A stretch of 64,000 nt of DNA from Anaerolineaceae bacterium. GTDB taxonomy: Bacteria; Chloroflexota; Anaerolineae; Aggregatilineales; Phototrophicaceae. The position numbers were made by a program, and so were the translations under genes. The notes under the pieces were generated by a model. That model saw nothing but the letters and a program-made list of their open reading frames with translations, made no database searches and was not told where the DNA came from. Below, one piece after another: positions 44,588-53,180 of the stretch. Location of the stretch: NCBI GenBank assembly GCA_016124855.1, contig WGMX01000008.1:1-64000 (forward strand). Reading direction: 5' to 3'. The number at the start of each line of letters is the position of its first letter. Within the stretch, counting starts at the first letter, position 1.

Positions 44588-45790
44588 TTATGCGTGTGTC
44601 AAGTTCTCATAAATAGGTTCTGAGCGTCGGTGGTTTCCATCCCAGCGGATGTCGGGGATAAGGATATGTTGCTTCGCTAAGATTCGATCACGATAATGCA
44701 ATAAATCGGTCAGCATAAGCCTTATTTCGCCATGTATATTTCCGGATGGTTTGTAACCCAGTTGAACAAGCTTTTGCCGATCAGGGTTGTAGTAATGTTT
44801 GTCAGCTTCGGTGCGCGGGTTATCGAAGTGCTTTATATCGACATGAATCCCCATATCGTTTGCAACCGATTGAACAATAGTTGCTAATGATTCAATACTA
44901 TAAGTTTCGTCAAATTGATTGAAAACCCTATATTCACCCATTTGAGGCGGGTTTTCGATACTCAAGGTGATGCATTGTATCGAATCGCGCAAGGGTAAAA
45001 AGCCTCGCGTTTGTGAGCCCCCACCAAACAACGTCAGCGGATGTTCAATAACAGCCTGACAGCAGAAACGGTTGATGGCCGTGCCAAAACACTGGTCGAA
45101 ATCTAATCTACTATGAAGGCGCGGATCATCTCCCATTTCATCAATTTGAGTACCGAACACGACCCCTTGCATGATATCGGTCGCGCGCAGACCCCAAACT
45201 CGACACGCAAACATCGTATTATGAGAATCATGAACCTTACTCAAATGATAAAAACTATTGGCCTGACGGGGAAACGGTAAAGTATCTCTACGGCCTCGAT
45301 ACTCGACCTCAAAAAAACCTTCAGGTATATCGATATTGGGCGTACCGTATTCACCCATTGTCCCTAACTTGATGAGATGGGCGTTTGGACAGACTTCCTT
45401 AATTGCCCAAAGTAAATTGAGACTGCCGACAACGTTATTCTGTTGAGTAAAAACCGAATGAGACTGATCCATCATCGAGTATGGCGCAGAAGGCATCTCA
45501 CCGAGGTGTACGATTGCTTCCGGCTGAAATTCGGCTAGAAACGATCTCAAAAAACCATAATCTCGCAGATCACCCTTTTGAAATTGAAGGGAAACGCCGT
45601 ATTTCTCGCGTAAAGCCTGTAGGCGCTCGTCAATTGAAGCAATTGGCATGGCGCTGTGACTGCCAATTTCCTCAACCCACTGCCGGCGCAAAAACATATC
45701 TGCACCGGCAATAACATGATGACGAGCAGCAAGATATTGAGCTAATGACCAACCTAAGTAGCCATCGATACCTGCGATAAATACCCTCAT
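44588..45790 (-). CDS. sqdB: UDP-sulfoquinovose synthase
   Basis: Extended short-chain dehydrogenase (400 residues) that makes UDP-sulfoquinovose from UDP-glucose and sulfite, the head-group donor of the sulfolipid SQDG. NAD motif GIDGYLGWSLAQYLA at the N-terminus; family-specific segments are HLGEMPSAPYSMMDQ, KLGTMGEYGTPNIDIPEG with the catalytic Thr/Glu region, and SFYHLSKVHDSHN with the YxxxK pair. RBS AGGGAG seven bases before ATG. The glycosyltransferase of the pathway (sqdX/sqdD type) is not adjacent. Sulfolipid is known in phototrophic Chloroflexota and as a phosphate-saving lipid. Confidence 0.92.
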   Translation of the reverse strand: MRVFIAGIDGYLGWSLAQYLAARHHVIAGADMFLRRQWVEEIGSHSAMPIASIDERLQALREKYGVSLQFQKGDLRDYGFLRSFLAEFQPEAIVHLGEMPSAPYSMMDQSHSVFTQQNNVVGSLNLLWAIKEVCPNAHLIKLGTMGEYGTPNIDIPEGFFEVEYRGRRDTLPFPRQANSFYHLSKVHDSHNTMFACRVWGLRATDIMQGVVFGTQIDEMGDDPRLHSRLDFDQCFGTAINRFCCQAVIEHPLTLFGGGSQTRGFLPLRDSIQCITLSIENPPQMGEYRVFNQFDETYSIESLATIVQSVANDMGIHVDIKHFDNPRTEADKHYYNPDRQKLVQLGYKPSGNIHGEIRLMLTDLLHYRDRILAKQHILIPDIRWDGNHRRSEPIYENLTHA

Positions 45791-45859
45791 GATGGCTCCC
45801 TAAAGCAAATAAGGTGATGTTGCGCATTGTCATCAAATAAGTATGTCTAATGCATCGGA

Positions 45860-46942
45860 CTAAACTGACGACATACCAACTTCCGGCTGAAACGCCTCCA
45901 AATACCCTTTTACGGCAAGTAGCTCCGCATTTAATATGCTGCATCCTGCGGCACCACGAATAGTATTATGAGACAGCGCAACAAACTTGTAACCCAGAAT
46001 CGGACATTCACGTAGACGACCTATCGACGTTGACATACCATTTCCCGCGTTTCGATCCCGACGTGTTTGTGGACGGTCAACCTGTGGTAGGTAGTATAAA
46101 GGATGCTCAGGGGCGCTTGGCAAATTCGCGACCACGTCAGGTGCAACAAAGTTCTTCCATGTATCGATAATTTCATCTAGACCCGGTTTGGCCGCTAATT
46201 CAATTGATACATTGACGAGATGACCATCTACGACAGGCACTCGGTTGCAAGAGGCGCTCACGGTGGATTTCAGCCAGTTTACACGTGCATCTGCATAATC
46301 GCCCAACATCCGTAGAGTTTCTGTTTCAAGTTTCTGTTCATCGCCGCTTACATAGGGAATCATATTATCAAGTATGTCGAGCGATGCCACACCCGGATAC
46401 CCGGCTCCACTGATTGCTTGAGCGCTTACAATCAACATTTTGTTGATGCCAAATTTGCGTAATGGCGCGAGAGCCATCACTACCGGCATAGCAGTACAGT
46501 TCGAATTCGCAACAACAGCGCCCGTTTTCCATCCGCGATTTTCGCGCTGAATGTCAATAAGCTGGATATGGTCGGCGTTTGCTTCTGGCAAGAGCAATGG
46601 TACATCTTCAACCATACGATTACTGGCTGCATTAGTACAGACCACATGCCCCTTGTCCGCGAGTTCAACCTCGCGAGTTTCGGCTGCTTCTTTAGGCAAA
46701 GCCGAAAACAACAGCTGCGATTCAAATTCCCCATCAAGGGGTTTGACAGTCAAGTTTGCAACACTGTCTGGCACGCTGCCGTCGAGCACCCAGTTGGTGA
46801 TTTCACCATATGGCTGTCCAGCGCTGCGACTTGAACCAATGACCTCTGCTACGTAAAACCAAGGATGATTATCTAAAAGCTGGATAAAACGTTGTCCTAC
46901 AGCGCCTGTTGCACCAAGAACTGCTACACCGAGTTTCTCCAT
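45860..46942 (-). CDS. asd: Aspartate-semialdehyde dehydrogenase
   Basis: NADP-dependent enzyme (360 residues) that makes aspartate semialdehyde for lysine, threonine and methionine. N-terminal AVLGATGAVGQRFIQLL, catalytic Cys in ANSNCTAMPVVMAL, and SAQAISGAGYPG. The archaeal/fungal-type subclass is suggested by the SGAGYPGV segment and by VSASCNRVPVVDGHLVNVSI. RBS AGAGG. It lies 19 bases after pheA on the same strand and is followed by sqdB after about 70 bases; all three may be transcribed together. Confidence 0.95.
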   Translation of the reverse strand: MEKLGVAVLGATGAVGQRFIQLLDNHPWFYVAEVIGSSRSAGQPYGEITNWVLDGSVPDSVANLTVKPLDGEFESQLLFSALPKEAAETREVELADKGHVVCTNAASNRMVEDVPLLLPEANADHIQLIDIQRENRGWKTGAVVANSNCTAMPVVMALAPLRKFGINKMLIVSAQAISGAGYPGVASLDILDNMIPYVSGDEQKLETETLRMLGDYADARVNWLKSTVSASCNRVPVVDGHLVNVSIELAAKPGLDEIIDTWKNFVAPDVVANLPSAPEHPLYYLPQVDRPQTRRDRNAGNGMSTSIGRLRECPILGYKFVALSHNTIRGAAGCSILNAELLAVKGYLEAFQPEVGMSSV

Positions 46943-46961
46943 ATATTCCTCTTATCTAAGA

Positions 46962-47804
46962 TTAAATACCGACAGTTTCGCTGCCGGTCTTGACGGCTGG
47001 ATACGAACCAAGCATTTTCACAAAGGATGCGCGTTGTAGAAGCCTTGCCAACGCTTCTTGGCATACTGGGTCTTGCCAATGTCCCTCAAAATCCAGATAA
47101 AAAACAGGCTCCCACGGTCGGTTGCGACGTGGACGCGATTCAATCTTGGTTAGGTTAAGTCCTCTGGTTGCAAATTCGCCGATACAGTCATACAAAGCTG
47201 CGGGACGATGTCTTGTCGCAAAAATGAGAGAGGTTTTATTATACTCACCTCTAGGCGGGTCATCATGCCCCAATACCAGAAAACGGGTGAAATTAAAGGA
47301 GACATCCTCAATCTGCGTTGCCAGAATGTCGAGCTTATAGAGTTCACCGGCCAATTCACTAGCAATCGCTCCAACGCCCGGAACAGGGTTGTTGGCAATG
47401 TCTTGAGCCGAACCAGCAGTGTCATACCACGGCATCGGTTTCAAATTATTCCGCCGTAAAAACTGATCACACTGCGCTAAAGCCTGAGGATGTGATCGCA
47501 CGGTATGTAAATCTTCAATCTTTTGACCGTTTGTCGTTAGTAGGGCGTGATGCACATGAAAATATACTTCCGCCTGTATTAGAAGATCATAATCCATCAA
47601 TAATTCATAAGCCTGACTGACTGCCCCTGCTAATGCGTTCTCAATAGGCATAACCGCATATTTAACTTGCTTCGATTGAATTACAGCGAATAGATCCTGA
47701 AGGGTCTCGCATGGCTTAACTTCAACCCCATCACCAAAAAATTGTCGAAGAGCTTGTTCAGAATAAGCACCATGTATTCCCTGAAATGCAACAATGTCTA
47801 CCAC
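46962..47804 (-). CDS. pheA: Prephenate dehydratase
   Basis: Monofunctional enzyme of 280 residues that converts prephenate to phenylpyruvate in phenylalanine synthesis. The catalytic domain has AFQGIHGAYSEQAL at the N-terminus, the PIENALAG loop and the active-site motif NFTRFLVLG. An ACT regulatory domain follows with the phenylalanine-sensing IESRPRRNRPWEPVFYLDF segment. No chorismate mutase domain is attached. The start is GTG. It begins the asd operon. Confidence 0.95.
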   Translation of the reverse strand: MVDIVAFQGIHGAYSEQALRQFFGDGVEVKPCETLQDLFAVIQSKQVKYAVMPIENALAGAVSQAYELLMDYDLLIQAEVYFHVHHALLTTNGQKIEDLHTVRSHPQALAQCDQFLRRNNLKPMPWYDTAGSAQDIANNPVPGVGAIASELAGELYKLDILATQIEDVSFNFTRFLVLGHDDPPRGEYNKTSLIFATRHRPAALYDCIGEFATRGLNLTKIESRPRRNRPWEPVFYLDFEGHWQDPVCQEALARLLQRASFVKMLGSYPAVKTGSETVGI

Positions 47805-47918
47805 TTACTTTGACTCTCAATCTGTGAAACGTGAATTTATGGATTATTTTAGTTGTTGACGTTGTTCGAGATGGTAGCATATGAGCATATACCCGTCAAT
47901 TACAGTCTATACAGCCAT

Positions 47919-47948
47919 TTGACAACCCCATTCAGCCAATGATAGAAT
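47919..47948 (+). promoter_or_regulatory. Promoter of the SufR-like regulator
   Basis: TTGACA (47919-47924) and TAGAAT (47943-47948) are 18 bases apart, about 40 bases before the ATG. Downstream of it an inverted repeat GTAAT-AGAA-ATTAC (47962-47975) sits before the ribosome site and could be an autoregulatory operator. Confidence 0.65.
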
Positions 47949-47988
47949 TTTTATGATTTGTGTAATAGAAATTACGGTGGATTGAATC

Positions 47989-48633
47989 ATGCAGGAAACT
48001 CGCCAATATATCCTCGACATCCTTAGGGAAAAAGGTCAGGCGACAGTTGATGAGATGGTCGGCGATTTGCAAAAGCGACGAGGCAGTGCCATTACCGCAG
48101 TAACAGTTCGGCACCATTTAAATGAACTGCTTAAAGAAGAATTAATCACCACTACGGATCTCAAACATCGCGACACGCCCGGTCGGCCGCAACATGTATA
48201 TATATTAACTACAGCCGCCATTTCACATTTTCCGAATAATTATCAGCCCCTAGTTAACCATTTACTTGAACAGCTTTCAAATTCCTTTCCGGGTAATGAA
48301 ATCAATGTTGTGTTCGAAGGCATTGCAGATAGTATGGCAGCAAACGCCGCTATTCCGGCACTATCGGTTTCTGAGCGGCTAAATTATGTAGTACAGTATC
48401 TGAATGATCATGGCTACAATGCCCATTGGGAAAATAACGGTCATGGTTTCACGCTGCACACAACAAATTGCCCGTATCATCAAGTTGCGAAAGACAATAG
48501 AATCCTGTGCGAAATGGATATGCGATTGGTATCATCCCTTTTAGGTGTTGTACCCCGTTTGATATCGCGCATTTCAGATGGAGATGCCTCTTGTTCGTAT
48601 TTCATCCCTGATAACAGCAGTGCTAGAACCTAG
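47989..48633 (+). CDS. SufR-like winged-helix regulator with candidate Fe-S cysteines
   Basis: 214 residues. The N-terminal winged helix (ILDILREKGQATVDEMV, then TVRHHLNELLKEELI) is of the MarR/DeoR/SufR sort. The C-terminal domain carries Cys161, Cys174 and Cys202 (TNCPYHQVA, RILCEMDM, DASCSYF). The C-x12-C spacing and surrounding phrases resemble SufR-type Fe-S sensing repressors of Fe-S assembly genes, and an A-type Fe-S carrier gene follows. This is inference; binding and cluster have not been shown. ATG start. Confidence 0.75.
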   Translation: MQETRQYILDILREKGQATVDEMVGDLQKRRGSAITAVTVRHHLNELLKEELITTTDLKHRDTPGRPQHVYILTTAAISHFPNNYQPLVNHLLEQLSNSFPGNEINVVFEGIADSMAANAAIPALSVSERLNYVVQYLNDHGYNAHWENNGHGFTLHTTNCPYHQVAKDNRILCEMDMRLVSSLLGVVPRLISRISDGDASCSYFIPDNSSART

Positions 48634-48657
48634 TTTTTATGATTGCGGTCTTTTTAA

Positions 48658-48686
48658 TTGACCTTTCTCCAACGTCATGTTATAGT
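48658..48686 (+). promoter_or_regulatory. Promoter of the A-type Fe-S carrier gene
   Basis: TTGACC (48658-48663) and TATAGT (48681-48686) are spaced by 17 bases, 36 bases before the ATG. The same 11-mer TTTTTATGATT occurs at 48634-48644 (upstream of this promoter) and at 47948-47958 (overlapping the regulator's start site), a possible shared operator word. Confidence 0.65.
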
Positions 48687-48722
48687 ATTTTGAAAAGTTG
48701 ATCACATTCAGGAGTAAATCTC

Positions 48723-49145
48723 ATGGCAGTTATCGAGCAGGAAGTCATGCCAACCACAATCGACATTACGCCGATTTTGTCTGTTACCCCTGCGGCTGTT
48801 GAAGTTATTCGCAATCTTCTCCAACAACGCAACATCCCGAACCATTCACTACGTGTATTTGTTTCGGGCGGAGGTTGCTCTGGAATGCAATATGGCATGG
48901 CGTTTGAAGAGTCCCCAAAGGAATTTGACAAAGTTGTAGCCATGGACGGTGTTTCACTCATTGTTGACTCGACCAGCCTAATGTATCTGCAAGGCGCAAC
49001 GATTGATTATGTTGATAGTCTCATGGGCGGCGGATTCCGTATTGAGAATCCTAACGCGGTTTCAAGCTGCGGTTGCGGTAGTTCATTCCGCACAAGCAGC
49101 AGCGGCGGTGAAAGCTCAGGTGGTTGCGGTAGTTGCAGTCACTAA
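48723..49145 (+). CDS. A-type Fe-S cluster carrier (IscA/ErpA family) with Cys-rich tail
   Basis: 140 residues, a small carrier that passes Fe-S clusters to target proteins. The three conserved cysteines are Cys52 in GGGCSGMQYG and Cys116/Cys118 in SCGCGSSF. After the usual end near residue 122 there is a Ser/Gly-rich tail with Cys135 and Cys138 (CGSC), which standard A-type carriers lack. AGGAG ribosome site eight bases before the ATG and its own promoter. Probably under control of the SufR-like gene upstream. Confidence 0.92.
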   Translation: MAVIEQEVMPTTIDITPILSVTPAAVEVIRNLLQQRNIPNHSLRVFVSGGGCSGMQYGMAFEESPKEFDKVVAMDGVSLIVDSTSLMYLQGATIDYVDSLMGGGFRIENPNAVSSCGCGSSFRTSSSGGESSGGCGSCSH

Positions 49146-49161
49146 GGCAGGTTTAATAGCT

Positions 49162-49195
49162 AAAAAGGAGCCGATCTTAGGATCGGCTCCTTTTT
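49162..49195. terminator. Bidirectional terminator
   Basis: Perfect 15-base stem AAAAAGGAGCCGATC / GATCGGCTCCTTTTT with a TTAG loop. It ends the plus-strand carrier gene and, read on the other strand, the minus-strand SH3b gene, whose stop lies in its A/T arm. Confidence 0.95.
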
Positions 49196-50024
49196 ATTTG
49201 CGCATCGCACTGATTATCAAACCAAGTATCCCTGCCCCACCCAACACCAATATAGGGAGTATTGGTGGAATGCGCGAAGGTATAACGAAATCCGCCGATG
49301 GATTGACACTGACAGTAGCATTCTCGAATGGTGTACCACTGCTAGTCGTAGGTGGAGGGTTTACTGCCCCTAAATTGGGGGGAATGGTGAAGGTTGGAAG
49401 TGGTGTCTGGCTGCCAACAGCCAATATATTAGGACTTGTACCACCTGTACTGTTTCCATTATTCGCGGATGATTCTATAGGCAGAGGTAAAGCACCTACA
49501 CCCGCCGTGGCTGTCAAAACGCCTCCCGGTGTTTGCGTCAACACAACTAAGGTGGAGTTTACTTGCTGTGCGCTGATGTCAGGTGTTGGTGTTCCCAATG
49601 TTAAATCAGGAATGCGATCAACATTGCCCTTAATAGTGACGAGTTCGTCAAAAACCCAGCCCGTCCCACTGGGCGACTGACTATATTGAAACTGATACCA
49701 CCGATAATATCGACCAATAACGGTATAGCTATCACCAGCTCGAATAGTTCCCAACCGATCTGATTCGGGGTCAGGCTGCGAACGAACATTAGCCTCAGTA
49801 ATGGCTTCAAGTAATGCTGAACCCTCTGGGGTTGGGGTTCTTGTGACGGGAATATTAGTTGTACCGAGTTCATTTGCAGGCACAAGCGGCAACGGGGTTG
49901 GTAGACTAGCTTGAACAGGCGTCGCGGTTGGCCCATCTTGCTCCGCAGGTTCTGCTCTAACTCGACCGTGAAAAAATATAAATCCCGCGATAATAAAAAG
50001 TGATATCCATACGTTTCGTTTCAT
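49194..50024 (-). CDS. SH3b-domain surface protein
   Basis: 276 residues. A signal peptide (about 1-25) is followed by a Thr/Pro-rich stretch, then one SH3b-like domain (ITEANVRSQPDPESDRLGTIRAG is its start; later RWYQFQYSQSPSGTGWVFDE) and a Thr/Pro/Asn-rich tail. The C-terminus has a hydrophobic segment followed by RK, a likely membrane anchor. It probably binds the cell wall. The ATG at 50024 is preferred to a TTG at 50033. Thirteen bases from the stop of the LysM/M23 gene, so they share a transcript. Confidence 0.8.
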   Translation of the reverse strand: MKRNVWISLFIIAGFIFFHGRVRAEPAEQDGPTATPVQASLPTPLPLVPANELGTTNIPVTRTPTPEGSALLEAITEANVRSQPDPESDRLGTIRAGDSYTVIGRYYRWYQFQYSQSPSGTGWVFDELVTIKGNVDRIPDLTLGTPTPDISAQQVNSTLVVLTQTPGGVLTATAGVGALPLPIESSANNGNSTGGTSPNILAVGSQTPLPTFTIPPNLGAVNPPPTTSSGTPFENATVSVNPSADFVIPSRIPPILPILVLGGAGILGLIISAMRK

Positions 50025-50037
50025 TTTGATCAATTAC

Positions 50038-51666
50038 TCACCACGAAATACGATTAACCGGCGTAAGTCGACCTTGTTCAGCATCCCTCCGCTCGCTACC
50101 GTTTACCAAATAGCCTTGATACTCTTGGTTAGCAAATCCCACGGCTGTCCATCCGCTTAATACAAAAGGTGGAGGCTGTATTTTCCCGTCCTTACACACA
50201 TCACAACTCACTGGTATCCATTCGCCATTATATCGGCGTGCTATGTGCATGTGAGTGCCGTTAGAAAAGCCGCCCTCACAAGAAGGTCTGCCGACTTGGT
50301 CACCGAGATTAACATGTGTCCCGACTGGAACTCTACCCTCACTCGCCAAATGCAAATAGAGAATCGTCCAACCCGTCGTTTCATCACCGTCTCCATCGAG
50401 GTCAAGTATGACTACTCCATTATCGCTGCGGGCGATAAGACCAGCGGCTACCGCGGTTCCCCAAAACTCGGAGATATAACACGGGGAACTACCATCAGGA
50501 CGATCATCCGGTGGAGCGAAATCGATTGCGGACCATGCGCTGCCACTCCCCCAGCCACCGTGCGGACCGCCTGTGAAAAACCACGTCTGTCCTGCAGCGA
50601 AAGGAAAAGCCAAGTCAGGCTGCTGCAATCCTTGTGGAATCTCAGTATCCGTAATCCCGACAAGAGAATGTCCGAAAAGTGCGGTATAGGTTTTGAATAA
50701 CCCATCGCTGCTAACGTCGTTTTCCCATACCAAATAGTCGTTTTGCAAACTCAAAAAATATTGGACACCAACAGTTCCAGCATTAAGGTCGCTTGCAAAG
50801 CTTAAACGGGTTCCATCGTCAAACTCGAGCGTATCTTTGCCTCTATATTTCCAGCCATAGTATCCGGCATTTAACTGATTGGCAGCCCAACTTAATTGTT
50901 TATATAACCCGCTTCGATCAAAACCGTCGGGAGATGGCTTTCCTTGAATTGGGAACTGTTTTATATTGTCGTCAAGTTGTATTTGAGTCAACCATTGCGA
51001 CCGGTATTGAAGAACAGCTAACAGAAGGCGTACATCGACACTGTATTCAAGTGATACACGTTGTATTACCGCTGCGGCAGACAAAACTAAATCATCGACT
51101 TTGTCACTTGCCGTCCGAATATAGCCTTGCTGCTGCTCGACAAACCCATCTACATCAAAACCACGACTACTTGGGCCACGTACAAAAAGGCTGTCAGAAA
51201 TGATCTTAAATGATGGTGAATTCGTTGTTGGCTCGCCCGGTATCAAAATAACTTGTCCAACCTCTAAAATATTAGGGTCTTCAATTGCATTTATTCTTAA
51301 GATCGTTTCGAGACGCACACCGAACTGCGCGGCAATGCCGGAAAGGGTATCGCCAGACTGAACTATATAAGTTTTACTTACTGAAGTGGCAATAGCATCT
51401 TGGTTAGGTGTTGAGATTACCGTGGGTGTTGTCGCCAGTTGAACTGGGGGTAAAGCCGTTGGAGTTGCTTCTAACGGCGTTACAAGAGACCTTCCGCTGG
51501 TAGCTGTTGCTGTAATCACAATAACGACCGGCTCTAGTTTGGTACATCCAGTTATCATAGATAGAATACTGATTAGGCCAGTTCCTAGCAGGAGCAAACA
51601 CCGAGTGCGAGTTGTTCTCGCCTCGGTTAACGAACTGGTGACGTCTTTCATTTGAGCGTTTCTCAT
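50038..51666 (-). CDS. LysM/M23 metallopeptidase-like lipoprotein
   Basis: About 542 residues. A lipobox (ILSMITGC) follows the N-terminal signal, so it is probably a lipoprotein. After a Thr/Pro-rich linker comes a LysM domain (YIVQSGDTLSGIAAQFGV). A helical middle domain follows and the C-terminus is an M23-type peptidase domain with zinc-ligand candidates in SAIDFAPP and the THMHIARR HxH motif. M23 enzymes cut peptide bridges in peptidoglycan. The ATG at 51666 is chosen; an ATG five codons later is also possible. Confidence 0.85.
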   Translation of the reverse strand: MRNAQMKDVTSSLTEARTTRTRCLLLLGTGLISILSMITGCTKLEPVVIVITATATSGRSLVTPLEATPTALPPVQLATTPTVISTPNQDAIATSVSKTYIVQSGDTLSGIAAQFGVRLETILRINAIEDPNILEVGQVILIPGEPTTNSPSFKIISDSLFVRGPSSRGFDVDGFVEQQQGYIRTASDKVDDLVLSAAAVIQRVSLEYSVDVRLLLAVLQYRSQWLTQIQLDDNIKQFPIQGKPSPDGFDRSGLYKQLSWAANQLNAGYYGWKYRGKDTLEFDDGTRLSFASDLNAGTVGVQYFLSLQNDYLVWENDVSSDGLFKTYTALFGHSLVGITDTEIPQGLQQPDLAFPFAAGQTWFFTGGPHGGWGSGSAWSAIDFAPPDDRPDGSSPCYISEFWGTAVAAGLIARSDNGVVILDLDGDGDETTGWTILYLHLASEGRVPVGTHVNLGDQVGRPSCEGGFSNGTHMHIARRYNGEWIPVSCDVCKDGKIQPPPFVLSGWTAVGFANQEYQGYLVNGSERRDAEQGRLTPVNRISW

Positions 51667-51752
51667 ACCGTAGTGTATACTAGCCAATCATGATGATAAG
51701 ATGAAGTGTCGTCTAGACAAATTTAAATGAAATCCACAGGAGTAATGATTAA

Positions 51753-52085
51753 ATGGCTAGCCAAGCAGAAATTGCGGAAATTTTCCCTATTATGGCTTCT
51801 CGATTTATACCTTCTAAGGCTGAAGGTGTCAATGCGACTATTCAATTTAACCTCAGCGGAGATAACGGCGGACTTTTTTGGCTGACAATCGCCGATGGAA
51901 CATGTGTAGCAGGTGAAGGGCAAGCTGAGAATCCTAAGATGACTCTTAAGGCCAGTGCTGATGATTGGCACGCCGTATCGACCGGAAAAATGGGCGCGAT
52001 GCAAGCATTTATGAGTGGGAAAATTAAGATCGAGGGAGATATGGGTATGGCAATGAAACTACAAACGATGTTCGCCACCTCTTAA
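51753..52085 (+). CDS. SCP2 sterol-carrier-domain protein
   Basis: 110 residues forming a single SCP2 domain: VNATIQFNLSGDNGGLFWLTI, ENPKMTLKASADDWHAVSTG and MSGKIKIEGDMGMAMKLQ. SCP2 domains bind lipids or hydrophobic compounds, often beside lipid enzymes. No signal peptide, so it acts in the cytoplasm. AGGAG ribosome site. It is divergent from the M23 gene and convergent with the HEAT gene. Confidence 0.9.
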   Translation: MASQAEIAEIFPIMASRFIPSKAEGVNATIQFNLSGDNGGLFWLTIADGTCVAGEGQAENPKMTLKASADDWHAVSTGKMGAMQAFMSGKIKIEGDMGMAMKLQTMFATS

Positions 52086-52101
52086 TTGCGATGACAAGCG
52101 T

Positions 52102-52131
52102 ATACCGCCCGATATGTGTTTCGGGCGGTAT
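52102..52131. terminator. Bidirectional hairpin after the SCP2 gene
   Basis: Perfect 11-base arms ATACCGCCCGA and TCGGGCGGTAT, with an 8-base loop, between the convergent SCP2 and HEAT genes. T tracts are weak on both sides, so termination may be partial. Confidence 0.6.
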
Positions 52132-52144
52132 GTCACACTTGCGC

Positions 52145-53167
52145 TTAGTTCCAATTACTACTGTCGAAGTCCAAGTCAAGATCGGATCCTACCATACTGG
52201 CATATCCAATCGCGTCCTCAACCGCTTCCTTCAAATCCTCATCTTCCGCTTCCTCAGCGTCTTCTGCCAGTGCCGTTAATAACCGCATTGCCTGTGAGCC
52301 GCCAATTTCGCCCAGTGACCAAATCGCTACTTGTTTAATTTCACGTTCATCGGCAACTGCGATTTTACCAAGTAACGTGACTGCTTCTTCGATTTCCAAT
52401 TCTCCGGCTGCACGAGTAGCCTCATAGCGTATCTCAGAATCGTCATTGCGCATCTCTCGAATAATGGTTTCGTTCCAACGCGGATCGTAAGAACGTCCCA
52501 TTGCATACACCGCGCTCACTCGCATAAGATGTTCATCACTCTCATAGGCTTCTTGAATGGCCTCCGCCACGAACTCAAGGCTGCTGTTGGAAATAGCCTC
52601 TAAAGCACGGCGGCGTACCTGAATATCCTCGACTTCATCGTTCAAGAGATTGATTACTGCATCCTGTGCGCGAGTGGCCTCAGCTTCTGGAATTTCCTCA
52701 TATTCACCAAGTAATATAAAGCGCCCAAGTTCGCTGGCTGCTCTCGCTCGTACCACCGAGCTTTCATCATTTTCGACCAGATCAATCAATCGCGACATCA
52801 AACCTATTGACTCATCGATCCATAACAGATCAATCGCCGCACTTCTGACAATTCCATCGGCGTCGTCAAGAGCGAGATATCCGAGCGCTTCATAGTTAAA
52901 ATCGAAATTGAGTTCACTGGCCTCTGCCAGTTCGACAATGATCTTGCGTTTAAATTCGGAGGAAAGGGTGTTCCAAACCGGCTCCAAAATCTGCAACGAT
53001 GTATTATCCAGATCGGAAAGTCCATAATACACTGCTGTCGAGACGTGTTGACCTTCGTCATTTGCTTGTTGTAAAGCTGTTACCACCTCATCAATGGAAG
53101 GCTTATTTACCGGACTGACATCCAGTTCATCGTTTTCCTCATAATCGTTATACTCATTATCCGCCAT
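52145..53167 (-). CDS. HEAT-repeat protein, acidic
   Basis: 340 residues from the ATG at 53167. A very acidic N-terminal tail (EYNDYEENDELD) precedes HEAT/PBS-lyase-like helical repeats, such as AIDLLWIDESIGLMSRLIDL, ARAASELGRFILLGEYEEIP and AIWSLGEIGGSQAMRLLTAL. The C-terminus is again acidic. No enzyme motif. It lies 14 bases after rseP on the same strand and may take part in membrane proteolysis control or another function; the partner is unknown. Confidence 0.8.
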   Translation of the reverse strand: MADNEYNDYEENDELDVSPVNKPSIDEVVTALQQANDEGQHVSTAVYYGLSDLDNTSLQILEPVWNTLSSEFKRKIIVELAEASELNFDFNYEALGYLALDDADGIVRSAAIDLLWIDESIGLMSRLIDLVENDESSVVRARAASELGRFILLGEYEEIPEAEATRAQDAVINLLNDEVEDIQVRRRALEAISNSSLEFVAEAIQEAYESDEHLMRVSAVYAMGRSYDPRWNETIIREMRNDDSEIRYEATRAAGELEIEEAVTLLGKIAVADEREIKQVAIWSLGEIGGSQAMRLLTALAEDAEEAEDEDLKEAVEDAIGYASMVGSDLDLDFDSSNWN

Positions 53168-53180
53168 CTTCAACTCTTTC

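Noticed and set aside
49003-49680. Plus-strand open frame of 225 codons
   Set aside because: It crosses the strong bidirectional terminator and lies opposite the SH3b gene, whose signal peptide and domain are clear.
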